Assembly (NCBI GenBank): GCA_009664345.1
Contig: CP043547.1
Span: 4,244,709-4,308,708, forward strand
Source: Planctomycetales bacterium 10988
Lineage (GTDB): Bacteria; Planctomycetota; Planctomycetia; Pirellulales; Pb10988
Direction: 5' to 3'
Length of the DNA stretch: 64,000 nt
In this document: piece after piece, positions 9,546 to 18,111 of the stretch
Layout: the number at the start of each line of letters is the position of its first letter
Numbering within the stretch: position 1 is the stretch's first letter
Notes under the pieces: generated by a model
What the model saw: the letters and a program-made list of their open reading frames with translations, nothing else
Told to the model about the DNA's origin: nothing
The model's database searches: none
Position numbers and translations under genes: made by a program

Positions 9546-9770
9546 GTGGGAAGGGAAACCGTTCTGATTTCCCAAGGAAGGATGCCGGTTGCATCGTTTC
9601 AACTGGGGGAAGTTTCTTTGAAACAGGTTCTCGAAACTTCCAGCATCGCTTCTGGCTCGGTGTACCTCAAAAGTGAGCTACAGGTGTCGAAAGCAGAATT
9701 CCATCTCGGCGGAGAACACTTAAAACGTGTTCTTCCAATAGGTTCTGTCCTTCGACTTATTTATAAGTGA
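9546..9770 (+). CDS. Putative small protein with internal repeat
   Basis: This frame of 74 residues begins with GTG, and AGGA lies five bases upstream. The protein contains a duplicated segment, FQLGEVSLKQVL and FHLGGEHLKRVL, spaced by about 25 residues. Codon choice looks coding. I know no family for it. It could be a genuine small beta-rich protein or the remnant of a larger repeat protein. Confidence 0.35.
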   Translation: MGRETVLISQGRMPVASFQLGEVSLKQVLETSSIASGSVYLKSELQVSKAEFHLGGEHLKRVLPIGSVLRLIYK

Positions 9771-10216
9771 CGAGAGCGAAAGTGCTCTCAGGTTGTCGGG
9801 AGAAGATAAATGCAAAGGTGATGCCAATTGAAAAATAAGCCCCATTTTTTTGTGAAACGGGGGGATTTGAGCCAGTTTTGGCAAAAAATGGCCGAAAGTG
9901 AACAGGTGGCGGACATCTGCTGTTCGATCAACTGCCAGATTGCTGTCAATTTGACATCCAGAAAGGCATTTTTGGCCTGATAAAATAACCTATAAGTTGA
10001 TTTTTGAAACATTTTTCCAAATAGACAAGGGAAATAGGCAGCTTTCTTCGAGATTCTGCCCGATGCCCTTTGCAATTTTGATTCGCATCAGTCAAAATTG
10101 ATCAGTGCAACGGAACTTTATCTATATAATCTGAGAGAATAGCCGCAGCCGATGCGGCTTCCTTACGTTCTATCACAACCGAAACTCCCAGCTTCATCCC
10201 TCCGGAGGTGAATCGC

Positions 10217-11434
10217 GTGTCCCCATCTTCGCCTTCCCATCCTCAAGATTCCCATTCCCCGGCGGTCGATCAGCCTTTTGCAGTCCCTTTCGTCCATCGG
10301 CTCCGCTTTACAAAAGATGTGCTTCGCCAAGATAGCGAGATCCTCGCCGATCTGCTGGAGCCTTCCGGCGATCGCCCGGCCCGCGTTCAATTTTGGCTCG
10401 ATGAAGAAGTTGCCAAAGCGAATCCGGAGTTGCCCTCTTTATTAAATGGCTTGATTGAGCGGCATGCCGACCGATTGGAATTGGCGGGGAACATTCAAAC
10501 GGTGGTCGGAGGCGAGGCCGTCAAAAATGATGTTCACTTGCTGGAGCGGATGCTAAAAGTTTTCAATGCCGCGAATTTGGACCGTCGCAGTTATATCGTG
10601 GTGATCGGGGGCGGGGCGGTTTTGGATGCGGTGGGTTTTGCCGCGGCGATTGCTCACCGGGGCATTCGGCTTGTCCGCCTGCCGACGACCACCCTTGCCC
10701 AAGGCGATTCCGGCATCGGCGTGAAAAACAGTGTCAATCTTTTCGACAAGAAAAATTGGGTCGGAACCTTCGCCGTGCCCTGGGGGGTCATCAATGATGA
10801 GGCTCTCTTGGCCACACTGCCCGATCGTGATTTCCTCTGTGGTTTTTCCGAGGCAGTCAAGGTTTCGCTGCTCAAAAGTCCGCAAATGTTTGACGATCTT
10901 TGTCAGTCGGCGAAGAAAATTCATGCTCGCGAGATGTCTGCTGCCGGTCCGTTGTTGCGAGCCAGTGCGGAATGGCACCTCGCCCACATCACCCAAGGCG
11001 GCGATCCCTTCGAGGCCCTCGAAGCCCGGCCGCTCGACTATGGGCATTGGTCGGCTCATAAAATGGAAGTGATGACCGAGTTCCACCTTCGTCATGGGGA
11101 AGCCGTCGGCATCGGGGTCGCGATCGACACGGTTTATTCGTCGCTCGCGCACGGCCTTTCCGACAAAGATGCCCAACGGGTCCTACATTGCCTCCGGGAT
11201 TTAGGCTTGCCGCTTTACCATCCCATTCTTGCCGAAACGGACCCTCTCTTTGCCGGGCTGGAAGAATTTCGACAACACCTCGGTGGCCGCCTCACTGTCA
11301 CGATGCTCGACGGCATCGGCAAACCGATCAACGTTCATGAGATCGACCATGCGTTGATGCAACAGGCGATTGATCAAGTTACTGCCTTCGCCCTGACTCC
11401 TTCCAGCTCCCTCCTGGCAACCAAATCGCGATAA
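10217..11434 (+). CDS. 3-dehydroquinate synthase-like sugar phosphate cyclase (EboD-like)
   Basis: The protein has about 405 residues. The GTG at 10217 is preferred to the one at 10208 because GGAGGTG sits six bases before it. The NAD-binding glycines ([16 protein letters not shown]), the [20 protein letters not shown] segment and metal-ligand regions ([21 protein letters not shown]) match the AroB fold. The extended N-terminus and divergent loops resemble EboD of the ebo clusters rather than the housekeeping AroB. The other ebo genes are not beside it, so the substrate is uncertain. Confidence 0.8.
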   Translation: MSPSSPSHPQDSHSPAVDQPFAVPFVHRLRFTKDVLRQDSEILADLLEPSGDRPARVQFWLDEEVAKANPELPSLLNGLIERHADRLELAGNIQTVVGGEAVKNDVHLLERMLKVFNAANLDRRSYIVVIGGGAVLDAVGFAAAIAHRGIRLVRLPTTTLAQGDSGIGVKNSVNLFDKKNWVGTFAVPWGVINDEALLATLPDRDFLCGFSEAVKVSLLKSPQMFDDLCQSAKKIHAREMSAAGPLLRASAEWHLAHITQGGDPFEALEARPLDYGHWSAHKMEVMTEFHLRHGEAVGIGVAIDTVYSSLAHGLSDKDAQRVLHCLRDLGLPLYHPILAETDPLFAGLEEFRQHLGGRLTVTMLDGIGKPINVHEIDHALMQQAIDQVTAFALTPSSSLLATKSR

Positions 11435-11437
11435 CAC

Positions 11438-11453
11438 AAAAAGTGCTTTTTGG
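11438..11453. repeat. Dispersed palindrome copy (AAAAAGTGCTTTTTGG)
   Basis: This near-consensus copy begins six bases after the first base of the cyclase stop codon and ends 19 bases before the ATG of the next gene. It therefore forms most of that gene's leader. Confidence 0.8.
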
Positions 11454-11471
11454 AAATTGCAGAGACGCGAG

Positions 11472-11759
11472 ATGAATGGTCAAGATAATACTGTCTGGGT
11501 GTTTCAAGGCGCAAGTGCCCTACATCCGAGTGCGGCCTTTACCACCCTCGAATTGGCTGAGCGATGGATCGCGGAAAAGAAAGTATCGGGCCTGTTAACG
11601 GCCTATCCGCTAGACATTTCTATTTATGAGTGGGCTATTCAAAAGAGCCATTTTTCACCCGATCAAGCCTATCAGCGGGAGTCGGAGTTTATCCAAAAAT
11701 TCTCCTCCGCCTACTTAGAACATTATCATTACGAATGCGGGGTAAAGTCCTCGGAATGA
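11472..11759 (+). CDS. DUF7710 domain protein
   Basis: The 95-residue protein runs from an ATG at 11472; the TTG at 11457 is less likely because it abuts the palindrome. VWVFQGAS near the start, then AERWIAEKKVSGLLTAYPLD and FSSAYLEHYHYECG are the conserved blocks of DUF7710. Such small domains occur alone or with immunity-type proteins; the function is unknown. It ends three bases before the convergent murJ stop. Confidence 0.75.
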   Translation: MNGQDNTVWVFQGASALHPSAAFTTLELAERWIAEKKVSGLLTAYPLDISIYEWAIQKSHFSPDQAYQRESEFIQKFSSAYLEHYHYECGVKSSE

Positions 11760-11762
11760 AAT

Positions 11763-13373
11763 TTAGGGGAGATTAGTCTCGTCCCTCTTGCGTAAACGCC
11801 CGAACAGCCAAAGCCATTCGTATTGACGAAAAATGATTGCCAACAGGGAATAACTGACAATACCAACCAGGAGAAACAAAGCGAGGGTCAATAATCGAGC
11901 GGTGGTTGAAGTCAGGGTTTGCAAAGGTTGATAAAGTACGTTGGCGGCGAATGTTTGAAAGAGAATCAAGCTGATCGCCATCCCTCCGCTGCAAAGCAGG
12001 GCCTTGAAAAAGCTGATTCCGAGCGACTTCCAACGAAGACTCACCCGCCCCATTGTGAATCGTTTGAGCAATCCTAGACAAAGGCAGACCGCCGCGATTG
12101 AAGTGACGATCGCCATGCCTGCCGCCCCACCCTCCAAGGAGTAAACGATTCCGTTCACAATGATATTGAGCAAAACCGTGGTTATTCCCCAAAGTGCCGG
12201 ACCGCGATAATCGCCCAAAGCATAGCGTCCGCGAATCAGAACCGGCAGCAAAGCAAAGATCATCACCCCGAAGGCATAGCCCCTGACCACTCCCGCCATT
12301 CGCAAGGCATCATCGAGGCGAAATTCGCCGTGCTGGAAAAGAGCAATCGTAACCGGTTCCGCCAAGCAAGCCAGTCCCGCACTCGCCGGCATTCCGACAA
12401 CAAACGCCAATTGCAACGCCTGGGTGAGATCATCGCGCAAGGCCTTCCAATCCTTCCGGGCAGCGTGTCGACTTAACAGTGGCAGCAACGCTGATCCCAG
12501 CGCGATCCCGATTAAACCGACGGGAAATTGAAACAAGCGCTCGGCAAAGTACAAGGCCGCCGTCGCCCCTGATGGTGCCAACAGCCAAGCCATTGCCGTA
12601 TCCAAAAAGGTATTCACATGAGTGATCGAAAGCCCCCATAGCGTCGGCATGGTCGACCAATGAATGCGTCGAACCTCGCGATGCAGGGCCTTCGCAGTCT
12701 CCGGCGAAAGGGGTTGCCAACGATATCCCAGCCGAAAGACCATCCAACCTTGCAGACAAAATTGGCAAATGCCCCCGATCAGAATCGCCGTTGCTAAAAG
12801 AATCGCTTGCGTGGCATTATTCGATGTCATCGCCGGGGCAATCCACCAAGCTGTCGCCAGCCAAAGAAGATTCACCATCAGTGGGGCCCAAGCCGGCGCG
12901 GTGAAATGTCCCAGGCTTTGCAAAGTCGCCGCCAGTTGAGCCGCCAGCAGAATAAACCAAAGATAAGGGAGAAACAGGGCGATCAACCCGACTGAAAGAT
13001 GATTTTCTGTCCAAAGCAGACCTGCACAGAGGAGCCAACTCACCAAGACTAGGCCACCAAATTGCAGCGAAACCCGTTGCACAATCGATTGCACAAGTTG
13101 CCAACCGGCCTCTTCACTCTCGTTCCAGCGGGCGGCAAGTGCCGGAATGAAGCTCGCCGTGAAAGCCCCTTCACCCAAGAGCCGACGGATTAAATCCGGC
13201 CCGCGAAAGGCAATCGCAAAGGCATCCATCACCCCGCCGCTGGCCAGCCCCAGCAGCGAAGCGGTCGCCACATCGCGCAACATCCCCAAGATGCGGCTGA
13301 CCAGCGTACCAGCCCCTTGCAATCGAACTCCGTGCCAAAATTGTCGTTGCTCCTGTTCACTCATGGCACGCAT
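11763..13373 (-). CDS. murJ: Lipid II flippase MurJ
   Basis: This 536-residue, roughly 14-helix membrane protein belongs to the MATE/MOP superfamily MurJ branch, which moves lipid II across the inner membrane for peptidoglycan synthesis. The N-terminal segment (SRILGMLRDVATASLLG...AFRGPDLIRRLLGEGAFTAS, interrupted here) is diagnostic. Conserved charged residues in helices 1, 2 and 8 appear kept. The ATG at 13373 and a second at 13364 are both possible. Its presence agrees with the finding that planctomycetes make peptidoglycan. Confidence 0.93.
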   Translation of the reverse strand: MRAMSEQEQRQFWHGVRLQGAGTLVSRILGMLRDVATASLLGLASGGVMDAFAIAFRGPDLIRRLLGEGAFTASFIPALAARWNESEEAGWQLVQSIVQRVSLQFGGLVLVSWLLCAGLLWTENHLSVGLIALFLPYLWFILLAAQLAATLQSLGHFTAPAWAPLMVNLLWLATAWWIAPAMTSNNATQAILLATAILIGGICQFCLQGWMVFRLGYRWQPLSPETAKALHREVRRIHWSTMPTLWGLSITHVNTFLDTAMAWLLAPSGATAALYFAERLFQFPVGLIGIALGSALLPLLSRHAARKDWKALRDDLTQALQLAFVVGMPASAGLACLAEPVTIALFQHGEFRLDDALRMAGVVRGYAFGVMIFALLPVLIRGRYALGDYRGPALWGITTVLLNIIVNGIVYSLEGGAAGMAIVTSIAAVCLCLGLLKRFTMGRVSLRWKSLGISFFKALLCSGGMAISLILFQTFAANVLYQPLQTLTSTTARLLTLALFLLVGIVSYSLLAIIFRQYEWLWLFGRLRKRDETNLP

Positions 13374-13534
13374 CGTACGCGGATTCCCGCCGCCGACAAG
13401 GGGGGACCGAACGGAGCCCCAGAATTGAGTGAGAAGCGGGTGTTTTTTTGAAGTTCCGTTACTGGGAGCAATAATGACATGAGTTGGATCAAGAAAGAAT
13501 TGACAAGCGAAGTTGTGGACAAGGGAGTTGTAGA

Positions 13535-13987
13535 ATGGAATTTGATTATGGGCTTGATTTTAAAAAGATTAACTTTCGTGAGCGGCCTGAACTTTATCGG
13601 ATTGGAAAAGGGGAACAAGGTGTTCTTCTTGTCGAACCTTATAAAAGTGAAATCTTGCCGCATTGGCGTTTTAAAACAGAAGCGATTGCCAAAGAGTCGT
13701 CGCAAGTTATTTATCAAATGTTTCTTGATTATTTAAACGCGGAAGATTTTGTCGGGGCGGACATGGCTCGCAAATTTTTGCAGATGGGTTGGACGCGTGC
13801 CCGCCGGTATGCCAATCACAAAGGGGGGCGAAAGTATGACAAAGAAACGGGAGAAGAACTCCCCCGCAGGAACGATCCTGAGAAAGCCGCTGCCGCGGAG
13901 GTTTTCTATCATCGATACGTTGAGGCCCGGGAGCATCCTAAATATAAACAGCTCAAGCAAATCCATCGAGAACAATATGAACAATAA
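13535..13987 (+). CDS. DUF4385 family protein
   Basis: The 150-residue protein starts at ATG 13535, preceded by AAGGGAG; the upstream in-frame extension from 13484 is not conserved in the family. The blocks FDYGLDFKKINFRERPELY, GEQGVLLVEPYKSEILPHW and GWTRARRYANHKGG are typical of DUF4385. It is cytosolic with unknown function. Its family is strongly conserved and scattered among bacteria, viruses and algae, which suggests transfer. No partner is evident. Confidence 0.88.
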   Translation: MEFDYGLDFKKINFRERPELYRIGKGEQGVLLVEPYKSEILPHWRFKTEAIAKESSQVIYQMFLDYLNAEDFVGADMARKFLQMGWTRARRYANHKGGRKYDKETGEELPRRNDPEKAAAAEVFYHRYVEAREHPKYKQLKQIHREQYEQ

Positions 13988-14043
13988 TTCAATGGTAGAA
14001 TCAATAGAGAGATATTTATTAAATAATAGAAAATGATACTTTG

Positions 14044-14766
14044 ATGTTAACACAATCTCTTTTGGCGGCTCTTGCTCTATCTATTGTGCATCTTTTCGGA
14101 AGTCGGCTCCGTTATCTTGATGCGATTCCGCGAGCGCGGTGGTTGTCGATTGCCGGTGGGGTAGCGGTCGCTTATGCGATTCTTCATTTACTGCCGGAGT
14201 TGCAGGGTTATCGTGACGTGTTGGATCGGGCGGGGGCGGAGTTCGCCTTACCGATCCCCGGTGAGCATGCTGTTTATCTGTTGACTTTACTGGGGTTGAT
14301 TATCTTTTATGGACTTGAAAAGTTGGCCGCCAAGTCCAAGCAACAAACTCCAGACGGCAAGCCGAGCGGGGAAGTTTTCTGGCTGCATATTTCTTCCTAC
14401 ACCGTTTATAATGCGTTGCTTGGCTATTTGTTGGTGCGAGAAGACCGGAGTTGGCAGGCGGCGGTGTTGTTCTGTCTTGGGATCGGGCTTCATTTTGTGG
14501 TGAATGATTATAGCCTCCGTGAGCACCATCAGTATCGTTATCATCTCGTCGGCCGTTGGCTCCTGGCCGGAGCGATTCTTCTTGGTTGGGCGGTCGGCGT
14601 TCTGACAGAAATTCATGAAGCCCTTACCGCCTCGGTCATTGCTTTTCTCGCAGGCGGCATTCTGCTCAATACTTTTAAAGAGGAACTTCCCGAAGAACAA
14701 GAAAGCCGCTTTTGGTTTTTCGCCCTCGGCGCTGCGGCCTATGCGGTGATATTGATCGTGATGTAA
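14044..14766 (+). CDS. ZIP-like integral membrane protein
   Basis: The 240-residue protein has seven or eight hydrophobic segments. The histidine-bearing helices (GGVAVAYAILHLLPEL and HEALTASVIAFLAGG), a middle HISSYTVYN and an NDYSLREHHQYRYH loop recall the ZIP metal-transporter fold, though canonical H-N-x-P-E motifs are not fully kept. A function in metal transport is therefore only inferred. It is followed four bases after the stop codon by a palindrome copy. Confidence 0.6.
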   Translation: MLTQSLLAALALSIVHLFGSRLRYLDAIPRARWLSIAGGVAVAYAILHLLPELQGYRDVLDRAGAEFALPIPGEHAVYLLTLLGLIIFYGLEKLAAKSKQQTPDGKPSGEVFWLHISSYTVYNALLGYLLVREDRSWQAAVLFCLGIGLHFVVNDYSLREHHQYRYHLVGRWLLAGAILLGWAVGVLTEIHEALTASVIAFLAGGILLNTFKEELPEEQESRFWFFALGAAAYAVILIVM

Positions 14767-14769
14767 TTC

Positions 14770-14784
14770 AAAAAGTACCTTTTG
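14770..14784. repeat. Dispersed palindrome copy (AAAAAGTACCTTTTG)
   Basis: The copy follows the stop codon of the ZIP-like gene and precedes the AlkB-like gene. One arm has a C in place of T. Confidence 0.65.
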
Positions 14785-14887
14785 ATTATGTGTTTGTGGT
14801 TCGCGTCTCACATAAAGGTTGAACTTTTCGGATAAAGATCTTGTCTGAGTCGTTGAGAAGTGATCTTTAATTTTTATGGAGGAACTA

Positions 14888-15403
14888 ATGAGCCCAGACA
14901 TTCTTATAGAACAAAAATATTTATTTAATCAAAAAGTACTTTTCGAAAAAATGCTGAAGATCGTTGAATGGGATGGCTCGATGAAGGCAAGGAAAACAGC
15001 TTCTTTCGGGAAGCCGTATGATTATTCTCAAATGCATTATCTCCCAGCGGAAATGCCAAAGGAGCTAATCGCTGTAGTCAACCTGCTCGAAGAACGTTTG
15101 AACATTCGCTTCAATAATTGTTTGCTAAATTATTACCAGACTGGCAACAATACGATGGGATTCCATGCCGATGAAACCGCACAACTATCCGAAGGAACGG
15201 GAGTTGCTATCGTTTCGTTGGGGAGCACTCGAACGATTACCTTTCGAAATCAGCAAAACTTGAATATTCAAATGGAATATAAATTGGAGCCTGGCTCGCT
15301 TCTTTATATGGGGCAGGATGTCCAACAGAATTGGCATCATGCCATTAAAAAACAGACAAACGTAGGTCCTCGCATCAGTCTGACTTGGCGTTCAATTCGT
15401 TGA
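14888..15403 (+). CDS. AlkB-like 2-oxoglutarate/Fe(II) dioxygenase
   Basis: The start is ATG 14888: GGAGG at 14878-14882 lies five bases before it, whereas an ATG at 14876 overlaps that site. The 171-residue protein carries NYYQTGNNTMGFHADE, giving the metal His and Asp, then SLGSTRTITF, and a later QNWHHAIKK with the third ligand and GPRISLTWR with the 2-oxoglutarate arginines. These match AlkB homologues that repair alkylated bases. A dispersed palindrome lies inside the coding region near residues 15-19 (QKVLF), upstream of the conserved core, suggesting tolerated insertion or drift. Confidence 0.85.
   Translation: MSPDILIEQKYLFNQKVLFEKMLKIVEWDGSMKARKTASFGKPYDYSQMHYLPAEMPKELIAVVNLLEERLNIRFNNCLLNYYQTGNNTMGFHADETAQLSEGTGVAIVSLGSTRTITFRNQQNLNIQMEYKLEPGSLLYMGQDVQQNWHHAIKKQTNVGPRISLTWRSIR
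14931..14945. repeat. Dispersed palindrome copy inside alkB-like CDS
   Basis: AAAAAGTACTTTTCG encodes Lys-Val-Leu-Phe near the N-terminus of the AlkB-like protein. Confidence 0.7.
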
Positions 15404-15427
15404 TGATTTTAATGGAGCAAAGCTTTG

Positions 15428-16090
15428 ATGAGTTTGAACAGCAGACTAAAACAAGTCTCGGAAAAGTTGAATTTGCTCCAGCCGATTTGGCAACAGGAAC
15501 GGAACTTGAGGACCTCTTATATCGAAGAGGACGAGGTCTTTGTTCATCAGCCTGTTCCGTCGAGTCAGCTTGACGATATTGAATCGCGACATGGTATCAA
15601 TTTCCCTGAGGCGTATCGAGCCTTTCTTGAACAAATTGGCGATATTGTGGTCGGCCCCGGATTGGGAATGGAGCCTCTTGAAAAGAGTATTTATCAGCAT
15701 TCGTCGGAAAGCTTCCCTTTGGATAGGCCATTCCTCGGTGAACTTTCGATTGAGCACCAATCGCTACCGGAGAGCGAGAAAAGGGAGAGCTATTTATCCT
15801 TGGGAAAGCAATGGGACAAGATTCCCAAAGAACATGGGGTGTTGCTGATCGCCGATTACGGTTGTGCAATCTATGCCATGCTTGTCTTGAATGGGCCGAT
15901 GATCGGCCAAATTTGGATGCAACAAGGTGAGGTATCCTATTACGGTCCCTATGGCGGATATGAAGGGTTTGACGATGAACGGTATACTTTTGAAGGCATC
16001 ACAAATACTCCCAGTGAATATTATTTCTTGGAGTGGTATGAGTTTTGGCTCGACGTTCAGATAAGAGAGTGGGTAGATCTTGAAGAATAA
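15428..16090 (+). CDS. SMI1/KNR4 (SUKH) family protein
   Basis: The 220-residue protein has a SUKH fold signature: SSQLDDIESRHGINFPEAYR followed by FLEQIGDIVVGPGLG, and later GVLLIADYGCAIYAMLVL. SUKH proteins often act as immunity partners of polymorphic toxins but also occur alone. No toxin gene is adjacent. The ATG at 15428 is preferred to the TTG before it. It follows the AlkB-like gene by 24 bases on the same strand and shares its low GC content, so the two may have been acquired together. Confidence 0.75.
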   Translation: MSLNSRLKQVSEKLNLLQPIWQQERNLRTSYIEEDEVFVHQPVPSSQLDDIESRHGINFPEAYRAFLEQIGDIVVGPGLGMEPLEKSIYQHSSESFPLDRPFLGELSIEHQSLPESEKRESYLSLGKQWDKIPKEHGVLLIADYGCAIYAMLVLNGPMIGQIWMQQGEVSYYGPYGGYEGFDDERYTFEGITNTPSEYYFLEWYEFWLDVQIREWVDLEE

Positions 16091-16096
16091 GATAGC

Positions 16097-16112
16097 AAAA
16101 AATACTTTTTGG
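16097..16112. repeat. Dispersed palindrome copy (AAAAAATACTTTTTGG)
   Basis: The copy starts seven bases after the stop of the SUKH gene. Confidence 0.65.
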
Positions 16113-16191
16113 TTTCTGTTGGGTATCCGATGGAGGAGAGGGATAGAACGATTCTAACTCGTCGTGTTTATTTTTCTCTTCACTTATCAAT

Positions 16192-16203
16192 AAAAAGTGT
16201 TTG
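16192..16203. repeat. Degenerate palindrome copy (AAAAAGTGTTTG)
   Basis: Only the left arm and centre fit the consensus. It lies in the same gap as the preceding copy. Confidence 0.35.
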
Positions 16204-16288
16204 TTGCTTGGTGGTGATTTATTACTATCGCTTTGAGTTGCTTTTCTGCTGTTTAATTGAGTAGAATCAATCGCAGGAGGGCGCTATT

Positions 16289-16897
16289 ATGCAACAATGC
16301 AGAAACCATCGAAACCAACCTTGGAGGCTGTTGGCGAAAGGCTTGCTCATCCTCTTGCTCGCCCTAAGTGGGATTCATTTGATGGGCACCGGCTCGCCGA
16401 TCCCGCTTTGGTATTTTGAACGCTTGGAAAATTCCCGAGCGGTCCAGGCGATCAGCGAAGGCCACCTAACATTGGCCGATCAAACGGAGCTGGCTTTACC
16501 CAAGATTCAACGGATTCCGGCGAAACATCCGCTGTTTCAAGCGGCCCTTGTGCATGGGGTAGAAGTTGATTCGGCGGGGGAGTTGATCGGTCTTGTCCCG
16601 GTGGATCGGGCGTGCGGAAATGATCCAATTCTCTATCGCCGCTTACGGATCAATCTCAGTCATTTGGCGGGGGCACTCGATCCCGAGGGAATTGAAGTTT
16701 CTGCCGTGACTCCGGATGCGATTGAGTTTTTGAAAGAATACACCATTCAATACGGGCATCGTCGCAGTAGTCACGAGCGGGGCCATTTGACGTTTTATGA
16801 CTTGATGAACGTCGCGCACGTGAAACGGCAATTCGAAGACCCGATTGATTTTTCTCAAGCTTATCGAGTGGAAGGCAATCCACAGGAGTCGCCATGA
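16289..16897 (+). CDS. Membrane-anchored hypothetical protein
   Basis: I do not recognise this 202-residue protein. A basic N-terminus (KNH-type, residues 1-18) leads into one hydrophobic helix (LLILLLALSGIHLMG), so it is probably anchored with the rest outside the cytoplasm. A clear GGAGG lies upstream of the ATG. Its stop overlaps the next start by four bases, so it is translationally coupled to the acetyltransferase. Confidence 0.7.
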   Translation: MQQCRNHRNQPWRLLAKGLLILLLALSGIHLMGTGSPIPLWYFERLENSRAVQAISEGHLTLADQTELALPKIQRIPAKHPLFQAALVHGVEVDSAGELIGLVPVDRACGNDPILYRRLRINLSHLAGALDPEGIEVSAVTPDAIEFLKEYTIQYGHRRSSHERGHLTFYDLMNVAHVKRQFEDPIDFSQAYRVEGNPQESP

Positions 16898-17406
16898 ATC
16901 CTCTTATTCGAGAGGAAACCTCCGAAGATTTTGAGGCGATCCGAAGTGTCAATCTTGCGGCTTTTCAAGGGGTGGGCGAGGCGGACCTTGTGGACCAGTT
17001 GCGAAGCGAAGGCTATGTCGAACTTTCACTGGTCGCGGTGGTCAATGGGGAAGTGGTCGGGCATCTGCTCTTGAGCAAAATGCAAATTCGCACTGCTGAG
17101 GGGGAGTTGGCGGCGCTTTCGTTGGCCCCGATGGCGGTTCTGCCGGAGTTTCAACGGGGTGGCGTTGGGACGAGGCTCATGCAGGCGGGTCTTTCGCTTT
17201 GCCGAGAGCGAGGGCATGCGATCGTGCTGGTCTTGGGGCATCCCGATTATTATCGGCAGTTTGGTTTTTCCTCGGAGCTGGCGGAGTCGATCGCGTCTCC
17301 TTTCGGAGGGGGCGAAGCCTGGATGGCCTTGGAACTGACACCGGGAGCACTAGAAGGAGTCCGGGGGGAAGCGGTGTTCTCCCCTCCGTTTCAAATGTTT
17401 GAATAA
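16894..17406 (+). CDS. GNAT N-acetyltransferase (YhbS-like)
   Basis: The 170-residue protein is a cytosolic GNAT acetyltransferase. Acetyl-CoA binding is shown by LAPMAVLPEFQRGGVGTRLM (the Q/R-x-x-G-x-G/A loop). VLGHPDYYRQFGF is the hallmark of the YhbS subfamily (COG3153). The substrate is unknown. It overlaps the preceding gene by four bases. Confidence 0.88.
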   Translation: MNPLIREETSEDFEAIRSVNLAAFQGVGEADLVDQLRSEGYVELSLVAVVNGEVVGHLLLSKMQIRTAEGELAALSLAPMAVLPEFQRGGVGTRLMQAGLSLCRERGHAIVLVLGHPDYYRQFGFSSELAESIASPFGGGEAWMALELTPGALEGVRGEAVFSPPFQMFE

Positions 17407-17433
17407 AATTATTCGTCCTCTTTGGTCCTTGCT

Positions 17434-18111
17434 CTATTCGCGGATTTCTTCGCGGAGAGGAAGAAGATGAGGTGGAATGTTAGTTGGATCGGAAGGCAGC
17501 CAGTTGACCTGGAAAGAGCCTTGATAGCCGAACAGCCGGCCCCAAGTGGGATTGGTCACTTCTACTTGAATGCGGAAGGTTTCAGCTTCGTCATCATACC
17601 ATTCACGGACCTCGGCGATTCCGGAGAAGAACGGCGGGAAGATGAAAGCCAGCGGGCCTTCATAGAATCGTTGGGCTCCTGAACGGATGTTGAGGCCACC
17701 TTCTTCGTCAACGGAAAGATCGAGATCAACGGCCAAATGTTGATGTGATCCCAGGTAATCGACGATGCATTTCCGTTGAGGACTATAGATCATATAGGCG
17801 TCGAAGCGGCGGCGTTTATCATTTTCAAAAGTGCGAATCCACGTCACTGTTTCACGTCCAAAGCGGTCTCGATAGGAGTAGTTTTCTACCTTAAAAGGAA
17901 TGTTTTTTCCGTGTTCGGGGAACATAATCCGCCGCCAAGTGCCGACGTAGAGAAATGGTAATGTATAGAGCGGGCCTCGCCACACCTCTTCCATCACGCC
18001 GGTGCCTACCGAGGCAATCCGGTCCCCGCTGTCGAAACCAAACCGCTGTTGTATTTTGGGATGGAGCTTTTTGAAGTCCGAGCCGAGCACTTGTTGATAG
18101 ATCGAGGTCAT
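17434..18111 (-). CDS. DUF4166 domain protein
   Basis: The 225-residue protein starts with a segment (IYQQVLGSDFKKLHPKIQQR) and blocks such as WRRIMFPEHGKNIPF typical of DUF4166. This domain is often found next to or fused with DoxX-like proteins, and here its start overlaps the SRPBCC-DoxX gene by four bases. The function is unknown. No signal peptide is visible. Confidence 0.82.
   Translation of the reverse strand: MTSIYQQVLGSDFKKLHPKIQQRFGFDSGDRIASVGTGVMEEVWRGPLYTLPFLYVGTWRRIMFPEHGKNIPFKVENYSYRDRFGRETVTWIRTFENDKRRRFDAYMIYSPQRKCIVDYLGSHQHLAVDLDLSVDEEGGLNIRSGAQRFYEGPLAFIFPPFFSGIAEVREWYDDEAETFRIQVEVTNPTWGRLFGYQGSFQVNWLPSDPTNIPPHLLPLREEIRE

Larger units (their letters stand above)
9373..10216. 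other. Long gap holding a perfect hairpin and one possible small gene
   Basis: About 840 bases separate the permease from the cyclase gene. They contain the hairpin at 9456-9501, the small frame at 9546-9770 and a minor hairpin at 10141-10159 (AGCCGCA, five-base loop, TGCGGCT). The rest is AT-rich with no recognisable feature; a minus-strand frame at 9788-10075 looks non-coding. Confidence 0.5.

Noticed and set aside
9788-10075. Minus-strand frame of 95 codons upstream of the cyclase gene
   Set aside because: The translation is rich in rare residue clusters, has no ribosome site and resembles no protein; the region looks like non-coding AT-rich DNA.
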